Source of the DNA: Tomocerus qinae
Lineage: Eukaryota; Arthropoda; Collembola; Entomobryomorpha; Tomoceridae
DNA: 64,000 bases
Reading direction: 5' to 3'
NCBI GenBank assembly: GCA_020055645.1
Contig: CM034547.1
Span: 63,957,884 to 64,021,883 of the forward strand
Under the pieces are notes generated by a model that had not been told where the DNA came from, searched no databases, and worked only from the letters and a program-made list of their open reading frames with translations. Position numbers and translations under genes: made by a program. Within the stretch, counting starts at the first letter, position 1, and every line of letters starts with the position of its first letter. Shown here one piece after another: positions 40,401-50,409 of this stretch.

Positions 40401-42508
40401 TTTTACCTTTTCTACGGTGCAAAATCCCAAGTCTACTAATGCACCAATGTAACTCATAACTTCTCAACCATTATTAAGTAATACTTTTCCCTAGCTTATA
40501 CAAGCACATTGATATGAAATATTTTATTTGCCTTTTCTTATTAATGTTACTAAAACATTTATGCCACCTCACAAAATACTTCGTCTTACTCCTGTCATCT
40601 ACACCTGTTAAACTACATTAAAATTGTACACGGCCAACACGGCACGAGCAGCAAAAGATACTGAAATTCAAATATAATTTCTTGTAAACCTTCGCCCCAA
40701 TTTTAAATACATAATATCACATGTATTTTACCTTATGATCAATTACATATAATCATGTGTACAGATATTATTCAGATATAGAAAGCAGATTCCCGAAAAA
40801 CATTGTGGTTAACTACAAATGGTAATATATAAATGAAATCCTCTGTGTAATAAAGACGGTAATAAAGTAAGAGAATAGCGTTTATCAAGTTTGGCCGAGA
40901 TGAGATTTTGCGGGTAAGGTTAGGAGCATATTGAATCGCATTGAATTGTTGTAGTTGTGAATGACTCGTGGCTTATTACTTATAACTTCTGGGTATTACT
41001 GTTCATTAGGAAAGGATATTTTGATGGGTTTGGTAGAATGGAGGAAGACAGGGCACTTGCACAACACACCCTTTACAATATCAAGTTACATTCTGTACAA
41101 GTGTATTTCATTGCGTTTTCATTGTGCTCTATTCTTTTGCTTCGCTATGACAGCCTAAGCACGATTCGGGAATCTTTTTTGGTGTGTTGATATAGGCAGG
41201 TTGAGATGGTAGAGTTGTAAAGTAGCACGTAGCAGCGAGGAACTCAGTCAGAGACCAGAATTAATAAATCCTTCTTGTTCTGGATGTCAAAAGTGACAGG
41301 AGATTACATCAGGGCTGCTTGAACCCCCACTAATTATGACATTTCGGTAGATTACCTTCCAGCAGGGGCCGTGTCATTACTAGCAATTAGAATGAACAGG
41401 ACTAATCGGCTCATGTTTTTCTATGACAGATAGGACACGGAAATAAGACAAGCGTGATAAAGCCTTCGGGCTCTTGTTTGTTTGTTTGCTTTACGGCTTA
41501 CTAACACATCTCACGGTTCACCAATATCATTTTTTCATTCATCCCATTGTTTATCTGTTTAATATCTCCTTATCAGTTATGTAAAATGGATTAAGGATCA
41601 AGATTAAATTTCAACTCAATGAAGTTTTGTTTTTCCCATTAAATATAGAATCTTGCGAATTTTTATTCTCTCGCATAAATTATACATTGTTGGTTGCATT
41701 TATGTACAGGTCTTCCATTTAGCTCACTATTTTCTGGGGGTGATCCTAATGCAAAGCATTGCCGTCGAAGAAAGGCTCGTACGGTTTTCAGCGATCAACA
41801 ACTCAATGGCCTAGAAAAAAGATTTGAAGCACAACGATATTTGTCAACACCCGAAAGAGTTGAACTTGCGAATGCATTGAATCTTTCAGAAACACAAGTA
41901 TGCTTTACTTCATTTAATTTCCCTATAAGAATGTTTTTTAGTAAGACATTATGTATTTTAATACATAGGTCAAGACATGGTTTCAAAATCGACGGATGAA
42001 GCATAAAAAGCAAATGAGAAAACATAGTGAATCTGGAAGGAAAATATCCAGCAAAAGTGATTCCAAGAACTTAGGAAATCTCAGTGACTCCGAGGGTAAT
42101 AAAGGAAGCTGCGAAGCTAATAGAACTGACGGTAGGTAACTTTATTACGACTCCTACTTACATATATACTATGAACATTAGGATTTCGCTTAGATAAGTT
42201 AAGTTTGGTGTAGAGTAGAACATGTCGATACGGAGACATATACGTTGCTTGTTAGAACTGCATCAGGAATGATTTACTCACCTTTTTGTATTGTGCGTGT
42301 AGATTTGCCGATGGATTATTCCCAACGAGGAGGAGGGATTGAGTTGTGTTTGGGTGCCGTCACAATGACTGACTGCACAAGAGTGGATGATTTACGGAGT
42401 AGGAACGGCATGTTCACTCCCAGTCGATCTACGTACAGCTATAATAGTGATGAAGAAGACGAAGATGAGATTGATATTCTTTCGGAAGATCGACGGAATG
42501 CATTTTAG
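37466..42508 (+). CDS. bsh: Brain-specific homeobox protein (bsh/Bsx)
   Basis: Five exons join in frame: 37466-37597, 37696-37903, 41710-41897, 41969-42131 and 42303-42508, giving 298 residues. Near the N-terminus, TSFLIDDILFPRPK (about 31-44) matches the conserved N-terminal motif of Bsx proteins, probably a repressor-interaction motif. The homeodomain spans about 133-192, with Phe140, Trp180, Gln182 (position 50) and Asn183 (position 51), and reads FEAQRYLSTPERVELA in its first helices, diagnostic of the Bsx family. An intron splits it at SETQ/VKTWF. The tail ends in an acidic stretch (280-293). The last exon's acceptor (42302) was chosen because its phase fits and a pyrimidine tract precedes it; the donor at 42131 is GTAGGT. 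Intron 2 is 3.8 kb while the others are 71-171 bp. Bsx proteins act in brain and neuron specification. Homeodomain exons are certain; the last exon is slightly less so. Confidence 0.92.
38288..38480 (+). repeat. Dispersed repeat family, copy 2 (bsh intron 2)
   Basis: Shows CTCCCGAAATCCAAGAAAAA, then a CTCAAGATACCAAAACATTT stretch, a CGATTTTATG-like word and TTTTTAAGCCATTTGTGA, in the same order as the copies near 3306, 57170 and 58440. Confidence 0.5.
41290..41430. promoter_or_regulatory. Candidate enhancer in bsh intron 2
   Basis: In about 140 bp there are two TGACAG words (41294-41299 and 41424-41429), the Meis/Prep-type TALE site. Between them are TAATTA (41331-41336), CAATTAG (41384-41390), a CATTAC and CTAATCGG (about 41402-41409), all homeodomain-type cores. 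The patch is less AT-biased and more varied than its surroundings and lies just upstream of the homeodomain exon. The function is inferred from site content only. Confidence 0.35.
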
Positions 42509-43329
42509 TCAACTCTGGCTCTCGTCTGCAACGGCCAGTGTAGATTCTAGCAAAGTTTTATATTTTGGAGTTTACCTTGTACTCTATCCCAATCGTGTCT
42601 ATCGATAATAATTATTGCAATTTAGGTTAGCGCTTAATAGTATGATATGTAAATTACTACTACTCGACCTACTAGTTCTTGGTTATCAAGTAGATACAAT
42701 ACTACCTTTTTTACTCTAATTTTATTACATCACCAAAAAGTTCCCTTCCTGTTTACTGTACATTTTATATAATTTATGCAATTTTTTAAACCTATATAGT
42801 ATAAGATTAATTAGATAAGTACGGAATCTCATTTATAATTGTGATCGAATTTTTTATTGAAAATGATAAATTAGAAGATATTTTCACCTGTGTTATCCTA
42901 TGAAAATAATGTAGAAAATTGCTCATTCTCTCTTTTATATCTTGCATTTAAGAGCCCTACCCAGTCCCCATTGGTAAGTGATAATAATTTAGACTTGGAA
43001 TGGAATTGTTGAGGTCTCTAGGACAGATATACACAAATATAGTTACAAAAGTCATAACATCTTATGAACTATAAGTATCATTATCCTCTGTATTGAATTT
43101 ATCGCTTACTGTTAATTATCATTTATCATATATGTACAAATGTACAAAATACCTTTCAATCGGTTCAATCATGTTAATAAAAGCAATTAATATATCGATA
43201 AAGTCTCGCGATCTACTACAACTACAACACATCTTATTGATAAATATTTAGACCATATTCCTTTGAACAGCGTTACTATTTCATTAAGTGCTTTTCTTTA
43301 GCTGTAGGCTGCAGCATGCAAATTCTCAG
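42509..43329. other. bsh 3' flank, up to the retroelement insertion
   Basis: AT-rich, no coding features; probably contains the 3' untranslated region of bsh. An octamer word ATGCAAAT is near 43316. The retroelement begins at 43330, about 0.8 kb after the bsh stop codon. Confidence 0.5.
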
Positions 43330-43758
43330 TGTCATATGAAAATCCCTAAGATTTCATGTCCATTAGCTCAGTGGTGCTTATTGAGTGGTAGAAATGAATT
43401 GAACGCTTCAATTTCTTCTTAACACACTGATTTATTCAACGGTTTTGTCAACCTTTATATACCTAAGAGTAACAAAGACTTGACCTACATCTAGAATGTT
43501 TTGTCACATACAAAATATTCCTTTCTGTGTCGGCAGGAAATAACATCTAATAAACAATTGTGTAATAGGTACATTTTACAATGCTACCTGACCATCTCAT
43601 CTTTCATACACAAGTTTAACCTTAGATTCCATTCATAGCCGCATTCTTCACTCTTACATCATACAGAAAAACATTGACATACTTATATTATAAGCAATAC
43701 ATAACTACAATACAAATAACTTTACTATTACAAATATTTATCCTAGAATATTGTAACA
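43330..43758 (-). repeat. LTR 1 (3' LTR of Ty1/copia-like element, 429 bp)
   Basis: Read on the element's own (minus) strand it starts TGTTACAATATTC and ends CATATGACA, with the standard TG...CA ends. It is repeated at 45867-46295 at a constant offset of 2537 bp, and I found no difference between the two. On the minus strand a TATATAAAG box is at 43461-43453 and an AATAAA at 43436-43431, in the right order for promoter then poly(A) signal. Confidence 0.93.
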
Positions 43759-43775
43759 CTCCCCATATTGCTTTA

Positions 43776-45560
43776 TCATATAATATGCAATTGTTTACAT
43801 TCCGCTTGACCATCGTCTTCTCTTTCTTCCGAGTCAGCAAACTCTTCATTCCGCTCTCTTCTGAAACGACGAGTCTTCACACATAGCCAGTATATCCCCA
43901 GCATACATAGTATACCCCATACTATCAAATGAACACACGGTTGCTCATTCCGTAGGCTGCTCCATTGGATATTTCTGTTCATACCAAGTGTCTTGTTTAC
44001 ACTTGTACTCTCTTCTTCATTTTTCAAGTCCCGCTGGCCTTGAATTGCTCCCCACACACCAAGAACCGTACAACTCAGCATCAAGCAGAGTGTATTCCAA
44101 AAAATGTCCAACCCGCTATGGTTGACACCATCCTTCTGCTTCTTTGTGGTTAGCACATCGGTTTTGATGGCTTTTTCTTCTGCCATTCTAACATTCTCCT
44201 CCAGAATGTCAATCTTCTTGGTAGATCCCTCCTTGATGTCCATTGTATTCACCTCCCCATACCGGTGCAAAGGCTTGAATACCATTTCGTGGAGTCCTCC
44301 CTTAGTCGTCCTTGCTCTCAGACTTGGTGCTCCATGTCTGTCGAAAAATGACGTCCCTTGTCCATCACTTATGGCCTTGTATCCCTCCTTCAACAAGACA
44401 CTCTGGGAGAACAGATTCTCCCCTCCTGGAAGGTACAACACTTCTTTTAGTGTGATTTTGTGCCAACGCTTGCCTAGTTTAGCACACAGAACCACAGTGC
44501 CCTGGCCTGGACACGCTGCCATCTCCTTGGACGCGGTTTGGACGTACCTCAGTTTTCGGAATTTCTCGTACTCTGAGAACAATTCCCGGTCGCCGCATAC
44601 ATGCTGGTTTGTGCCGCTGTCACAAAACCATACGAATCCGTCATCAGAATTCGGCGCAGACCTCTCTTCCTTTGACTGGTGTCTTCGTGGTCCTTCCACC
44701 ATCAAATTGTTCGTCCGGTGTGAACGTACAAAAAATGCCTGAGGATTCTCAGTATCAGCAACAATCTTAGTGCCCAAACCAACGGCTTTTGGTTTGCTAG
44801 AGACATCCTGGCCGTCTTCTTTGCAGTCACGTGCCATGTGACCTGCTAACCCACATTTATAGCAGTCACCTTTGAATTTAGTGCCCTTCCCGGCGGAAGC
44901 TGCACCAGGTCGATTCTTCCCTCTGAACTTATTCGCTAGGAATGCCCGCTCAGTAGCTTCTGATCCCCAATTCGACTGCCTGGCTTCCAACGCCTTAAGA
45001 CCTTGCACCAGATTTGCAACTGTCTTGCTTGAAGTCCCCAAGACATTCCAGGTCGAAATGAAACCCTCATACTGAATTCCTTTAAGTTCATTAATCACCT
45101 TACCAATGATCGCATCATCGTCAAGACCAGTGTACCCCAGGGGTCTCAGTTCCCCCGCAATGATCTGCAACTTGTTCACCAGCTCCGTCGGAGAATGATT
45201 GGATAGGGTCGCATGATAAAATTCTTGCAAGAGTTGCTGCTTCGACCATACAGTGCACTTTCCAAAAGTAGCCTCTAGTATGTCCCACATTGTCTTTGCC
45301 GATTTGCAAGACATCACGTGGTGTGTCACAGTCTCGTCTATCGTGCCAAGAATTATCGCCATGGCTGCCCGGTTCTCCACATCCCATTCTCGCTGCTTAG
45401 CTGCATCCGTCGGATCCCTAGTTGAAGCCCCAGACACCACGTCTATGATGTCGGCTGCCCAAAAAAGATTCTCGACCTTAAACTTCCATAACGGAAAGTT
45501 ACCCGCTCCCTGCAACTGCTTGATCCCCGAGGTATCAATTTTCATCGTCTTTGGTGCCAT
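43776..45560 (-). CDS. Copia-type Gag-protease polyprotein with two C-terminal hydrophobic segments
   Basis: An uninterrupted 594-codon frame. Residues 1-200 resemble the Ty1/copia Gag, with the early LWKFKVENLF and later MWDILEATFG landmarks. A basic linker follows, then a CCHC zinc knuckle (Cys233, Cys236, His241, Cys246) that would bind element RNA. A retropepsin-like domain starts at WFCDSGTNQH with catalytic Asp314 and a Ser-Gly-Thr triplet, followed by a LKEVLYLPGGENLFSQ block typical of this protease. Where integrase would begin (about 425 on) the protein instead has a charged, possibly helical part (445-475) and two hydrophobic stretches at about 486-507 and 542-561. A strongly basic KTRRFRRER and an acidic tail come next. 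The frame ends only ten bases before the polypurine tract, so no further gene fits. The start is the first ATG of the frame, about 300 bp behind the 5' LTR. An open frame suggests recent activity or mobilisation by a relative. Confidence 0.85.
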   Translation of the reverse strand: MAPKTMKIDTSGIKQLQGAGNFPLWKFKVENLFWAADIIDVVSGASTRDPTDAAKQREWDVENRAAMAIILGTIDETVTHHVMSCKSAKTMWDILEATFGKCTVWSKQQLLQEFYHATLSNHSPTELVNKLQIIAGELRPLGYTGLDDDAIIGKVINELKGIQYEGFISTWNVLGTSSKTVANLVQGLKALEARQSNWGSEATERAFLANKFRGKNRPGAASAGKGTKFKGDCYKCGLAGHMARDCKEDGQDVSSKPKAVGLGTKIVADTENPQAFFVRSHRTNNLMVEGPRRHQSKEERSAPNSDDGFVWFCDSGTNQHVCGDRELFSEYEKFRKLRYVQTASKEMAACPGQGTVVLCAKLGKRWHKITLKEVLYLPGGENLFSQSVLLKEGYKAISDGQGTSFFDRHGAPSLRARTTKGGLHEMVFKPLHRYGEVNTMDIKEGSTKKIDILEENVRMAEEKAIKTDVLTTKKQKDGVNHSGLDIFWNTLCLMLSCTVLGVWGAIQGQRDLKNEEESTSVNKTLGMNRNIQWSSLRNEQPCVHLIVWGILCMLGIYWLCVKTRRFRRERNEEFADSEEREDDGQAECKQLHII

Positions 45561-45866
45561 TTCGAATCAGATCTCTACAGAAACTGACTTTGAAACTCAC
45601 GCTAAACTAAAGCTGTCCAGTACTTGCTTGCCCTCCTGCCTAAGTGGTCCACTTCGTAGTCCCAGAGTGACGATAGTCCCTTCACTTTGCCGAGGTCCTC
45701 ATGTATCTCGCTAGATACACACAAGTAATTACAGCGTCTTAGATAAGACCGATAAACTCACAGTTGTGAGTGGAAACTTCCTCCGTTGACTGCTCACGTC
45801 GTTATGGTGTTAAACGACAAGCCCACCTTCCAACTCTAAAGGCTTTTTAGAGCAGTGCTGAAAACG
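45561..45866 (-). other. 5' leader of copy A with presumed primer-binding site
   Basis: 306 bp between LTR 2 and the Gag start, on the element's strand. It has no extra coding frame. The bases adjoining the LTR (CGTTTTCAGCACTGCTCTAA) are where a tRNA primer or tRNA fragment should pair; I did not recognise which tRNA. Confidence 0.6.
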
Positions 45867-46295
45867 TGTCATATGAAAATCCCTAAGATTTCATGTCCAT
45901 TAGCTCAGTGGTGCTTATTGAGTGGTAGAAATGAATTGAACGCTTCAATTTCTTCTTAACACACTGATTTATTCAACGGTTTTGTCAACCTTTATATACC
46001 TAAGAGTAACAAAGACTTGACCTACATCTAGAATGTTTTGTCACATACAAAATATTCCTTTCTGTGTCGGCAGGAAATAACATCTAATAAACAATTGTGT
46101 AATAGGTACATTTTACAATGCTACCTGACCATCTCATCTTTCATACACAAGTTTAACCTTAGATTCCATTCATAGCCGCATTCTTCACTCTTACATCATA
46201 CAGAAAAACATTGACATACTTATATTATAAGCAATACATAACTACAATACAAATAACTTTACTATTACAAATATTTATCCTAGAATATTGTAACA
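45867..46295 (-). repeat. LTR 2 (shared: 5' LTR of copy A and 3' LTR of copy B)
   Basis: Same 429 bp as LTR 1, starting TGTCATATG and ending TGTAACA on +. Internal sequence of copy A adjoins it on the left and internal sequence of copy B on the right, so one LTR serves both copies. No difference from LTR 1 was found by reading, which points to a recent origin or recent recombination. Confidence 0.92.
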
Positions 46296-47610
46296 CTCCC
46301 CATATTGCTTTATCATATAATATGCAATTGTTTACATTCCGCTTGACCATCGTCTTCTCTTTCTTCCGAGTCAGCAAACTCTTCATTCCGCTCTCTTCTG
46401 AAACGACGAGTCTTCACACATAGCCAGTATATCCCCAGCATACATAGTATACCCCATACTATCAAATGAACACACGGTTGCTCATTCCGTAGGCTGCTCC
46501 ATTGGATATTTCTGTTCATACCAAGTGTCTTGTTTACACTTGTACTCTCTTCTTCATTTTTCAAGTCCCGCTGGCCTTGAATTGCTCCCCACACACCAAG
46601 AACCGTACAACTCAGCATCAAGCAGAGTGTATTCCAAAAAATGTCCAACCCGCTATGGTTGACACCATCCTTCTGCTTCTTTGTGGTTAGCACATCGGTT
46701 TTGATGGCTTTTTCTTCTGCCATTCTAACATTCTCCTCCAGAATGTCAATCTTCTTGGTAGATCCCTCCTTGATGTCCATTGTATTCACCTCCCCATACC
46801 GGTGCAAAGGCTTGAATACCATTTCGTGGAGTCCTCCCTTAGTCGTCCTTGCTCTCAGACTTGGTGCTCCATGTCTGTCGAAAAATGACGTCCCTTGTCC
46901 ATCACTTATGGCCTTGTATCCCTCCTTCAACAAGACACTCTGGGAGAACAGATTCTCCCCTCCTGGAAGGTACAACACTTCCTTTAGTGTGATTTTGTGC
47001 CAACGCTTGCCTAGTTTAGCACACAGAACCACAGTGCCCTGGCCTGGACACGCTGCCATGCGGTTTGGACGTACCTCAGTTTTCGGAATTTCTCGTACTC
47101 TGAGAACAATTCCCGGTCGCCGCATACATGCTGGTTTGTGCCGCTGTCACAAAACCATACGAATCCGTCATCAGAATTCGGCGCAGACCTCTCTTCCTTT
47201 GACTGGTGTCTTCGTGGTCCTTCCACCATCAAATTGTTCGTCCGGTGTGAACGTACAAAAAATGCCTGAGGATTCTCAGTATCAGCAACAATCTTAGTGC
47301 CCAAACCAACGGCTTTTGGTTTGCTAGAGACATCCTGGCCGTCTTCTTTGCAGTCACGTGCCATGTGACCTGCTAACCCACATTTATAGCAGTCACCTTT
47401 GAATTTAGTGCCCTTCCCGGCGGAAGCTGCACCAGGTCGATTCTTCCCTCTGAACTTATTCGCTAGGAATGCCCGCTCAGTAGCTTCTGATCCCCAATTC
47501 GACTGCCTGGCTTCCAACGCCTTAAGACCTTGCACCAGATTTGCAACTGTCTTGCTTGAAGTCCCCAAGACATTCCAGGTCGAAATGAAACCCTCATACT
47601 GAATTCCTTT
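46296..47610 (-). mobile_element. Copy B of the same element, 5'-truncated
   Basis: Nearly identical to copy A at an offset of 2537 bp, or 2527 bp beyond the deletion noted next. The similarity stops abruptly at 47610 (copy A 45083), inside the Gag region. The 5' third of Gag, the leader and the outer LTR are missing. One substitution was noticed near 46982 (CTTCC against CTTCT in copy A). Confidence 0.9.
46313..47609 (-). pseudogene. Truncated, frameshifted Gag-protease of copy B
   Basis: The copy carries the Gag C-terminal part, zinc knuckle, protease start and hydrophobic tail of the copy A protein, without the first roughly 160 residues. A 10-bp deletion between 47059 and 47060 (copy A bases 44523-44532) shifts the frame just after the LRYVQTA segment of the protease. 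The reading therefore splits into 47568-47011 and 47125-46313. No functional polyprotein can be made from it. Confidence 0.9.
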
Positions 47611-49994
47611 TATTCATTTATTACGGGTAAAGATTATGATGAAGTAAGATATACATAATATTCTGTAGAAGATACTGGTAATAATTAACAATTAGACGTT
47701 TTGCAGGCCACAGTTGACAAATGAGCAAGAATAATGATCTAACACTAAGGTGTTTGGGTTATTTAATTGCTGGAGCGTTCATTAAATTGAGTGGAGGAGC
47801 ACATCTGTAATATGGATAGTAGATAGCAGGAAAGTTAATTAATTTTATCTTCGTAAGTCAATGTGCACCATGATAGGATCGGATGGAGCTGATGCAGATA
47901 ATTTGGCATTTAGAATGGAATTAGCATTGACCTGAGAGCTTTTGATGGGGAATAAGTAGAAAAACGAATTAAAATATAGACATTTCCCGAATATGAGTCT
48001 CCGGGTAGTTTACACGATAAGTTATTAGAACATTATCTAGTGCTTTGCTTTGGTAATATAACACTCGTGTGCTTTAATAAGTATGATATTATGTAGTAGG
48101 AAGAGACAGATCACAAAGTAAAAAGGAAATGATGAAAGGCGACAATAAAACGAAATATCAAAGAATTGACTGTAATAATACTGGCTAAACAAGGAATGAG
48201 AAGATGGGAGTAGTAGCAGAGTAGGTAGGTACATAAAAGTAGTAGTAGTAGATAATGCAAGTCATATAAATACAACAACTCATAACTACCGATCACAACA
48301 GAGTGAGTGAGTAATGCAGAGCACAAGGGATGCCTTTGTCACATAATTTGATTTTGGATTCATTAGATGGGTTGATGTTGACGTTGTGTTGGCTGTATGT
48401 GCTAGGAAGGAGTAGAGAAGCTTTTATTACATCTCCGTTGTAGTTGATAGGCAGGATTTTCACATGAGACGCAGCTAGGAGACAACATGTGTAATGCTAG
48501 TAGCTTCATTTAATTGACAGAAGTGGAGTACTTATATGATAGTAAGTGAAGTTATTACTGGTATACTCAATAAAGGCAGAAGGAGACGTCACCTCGTCCT
48601 CTTTCAATTACGACTGTCACATAGAACACAATGCGGTGATTACAGGAAAGAGGACATGTAGAATTAGGTGTGTACATATTATTACAACCAACATCACCCA
48701 CTACATTGTCATCTCATTGTCGACATACAAAGCTATAGGTCACCCTTCTTCTCCAAATGTATTTCCAGCTTTGTGAGTACCTGGATGATGATAGAAGGCA
48801 CCCTGGACCCAGCCTCACTACACCCGCAGAGCAAGAATGCAATAAGCGACAAATCTCCCCTTTGATTTCTCAAAATGAGAAGAAATAATTAAGTTTATGA
48901 AATACAATCAGCAGTAAATAGAAAATGCTCACGTCCTACTATAACATTCAATGAGATGAAACACTCTCCTATATACCTATAATAATTTATGTGGTAAATG
49001 GCAGCTCTGCACAAAACAATTAGGATAGGGACTTTTGGTATGTTATGAAACTGCTATATACTTATGTAAATAATGTATAGCGACTTTAGTTGTTATTAGA
49101 CTTAAGGTGAGAATATTAACTTTTCTGGAAAACTACGTTGTAGTAAATATATCAAAGACTTTCTTTGTTGTAATTGAGAGAGCGAGAGATATCTGCAAAG
49201 CAAACGAAGTTCTCTGTTAGCCACCCGTAGCTTTAATGTTATGAGAATAATTCCCAAATGCAATTAAACAGGTAATAGGCTCTTCTTTGTCGTCCGTATG
49301 AAACCTAATCAACGCAATGAAGAGAGCTTTGTGGCCCTTATCGTCTTCATCAGCCATCATCATTCATTCCACATCCTCATCAACGTGCCCTTATGACTCC
49401 TTTCTCGGAGAACACCACAATTAAATATTACCTCCATTCTACGACAACAACTTCAAATATTCTACTATCCTAACCAAATGTATATTATGTAGTAATTGGC
49501 ATTTGTCACAAATAATCTAATTTGACAGACTACTCACTAAATACCTCGGTCTCTTAGTCAGACTCCAATTTCCTTGTTTTGTCACTAATTTATTTACTCT
49601 CACTGCCATTCTGTTTATTACCTCTTATTACTTTGTCTTTAGACACAATTAGCAAGTCGCAACAGCTCATTAAGCTATTGTTGACGTCCTTCAATATTTA
49701 CCTATGAACATAATGTATAAGTTATCTACATAGATAGATATGGTATACTTCATTACGCAAAAGGAGCATTTAGAGTTTCAATGGTTTGTGCATTGTTTTT
49801 AGTTATTATCAAGAAGGAAAAACCTCTTAGCTTTAAGATGACGGCTATTTTATTGTTTCTGGAATATTACAGCAACTCTCCCTTAAAAACTTATCTTTTG
49901 TGTTGTAACTTCTAATGGAATTTGCTCCAATTTACTACCATATTATACGTTGTAAGTTGTAACACACATTGGACTATTTGTGACAAATAATGCA
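47611..49994. other. Intergenic DNA right of the retroelement
   Basis: AT-rich with no recognised gene. Short frames around 48037-48326 and 48546-48865 are simple-sequence products. Confidence 0.5.
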
Positions 49995-50409
49995 TACCGT
50001 ATTAATCGAATTAATTCTCCGTATTGAAATAGTGCTCCCCCTGGGTAACTATTTCGATTTTTATCGCTTTTAAGAGCAAAATAATAGCATTTGAGCAATA
50101 ATTCTCCATATCGAAATAATTCGCAATCCCAATCTAAGTTTCAGTAGTGCAGGTCAGCAGGTAGTAGGTATATTTGAGTGTACATGTACTTAACCCTAGT
50201 CCCCATAATGGCAAATATGATGGTCGAGAATTCATTTACTTTTCTTTGCATCCGGACTTTAATAAAAATGTTGGCTGTTTATAAAATAATTCCCGTGTCG
50301 AAATAATTCCCCACCCTGATAAACTATAACGATTTTCATCGTTTTCAGGAGCTAAAAAATGGGCAATGAAACAATAACAACCCGGAGAATTAACTCGATT
50401 AATACGGTA
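49995..50409. mobile_element. MITE of Tc1/mariner type (TA-flanked, 411 bp)
   Basis: Terminal inverted repeats of about 25 bp, beginning CCGTATTAATCGAATTAAT on the left and, in reverse complement, CCGTATTAATCGAGTTAAT on the right. They are directly flanked by TA (49995-49996 and 50408-50409). Inside, variants of a TCGAAATAATTC word preceded by ATTCTCC/ATTCCC recur at about 50101-50125 and 50286-50310, and a weaker one near 50015-50030. There is no coding capacity, as expected for a miniature element moved by a transposase from elsewhere. Confidence 0.85.

Larger units (their letters stand above)
43330..46295 (-). mobile_element. Non-autonomous Ty1/copia-like LTR retrotransposon, copy A (complete LTR-internal-LTR)
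   Basis: The element consists of LTR 43330-43758, an internal part of 2108 bp (43759-45866), and LTR 45867-46295. Next to the 3' LTR the minus strand reads ATGGGGAG followed by TGTTA, the usual polypurine tract plus LTR start of copia elements. The internal part carries a single Gag-protease frame and no integrase, reverse transcriptase or RNase H. It is therefore far shorter than an autonomous element (about 5 kb) and should depend on others for copying, like the plant TR-GAG class. The primer-binding site should start at 45866 on the minus strand (CGTTTTCAGCACTGCTC); I could not assign a tRNA. No direct target duplication can be seen because the right LTR runs straight into a second partial copy. 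Confidence 0.88.

Noticed and set aside
43314..43323. Octamer word ATGCAAAT as a POU-factor site
   Set aside because: A single 8-bp word in AT-rich DNA with no surrounding cluster is expected by chance.
44104..44742. 212-codon plus-strand frame (and its copy at 46641-47297)
   Set aside because: It is antisense to the Gag-protease frame, with no family features; a shadow of the real gene.
45253..45714. 153-codon plus-strand frame
   Set aside because: Antisense to the Gag N-terminus and leader; composition follows the opposite coding frame.
45845..45866. Initiator tRNA-Met primer-binding site next to the LTR
   Set aside because: The bases there do not match the usual TGGTATCAGAGC form or another primer I recognise, so only the expected position is given.
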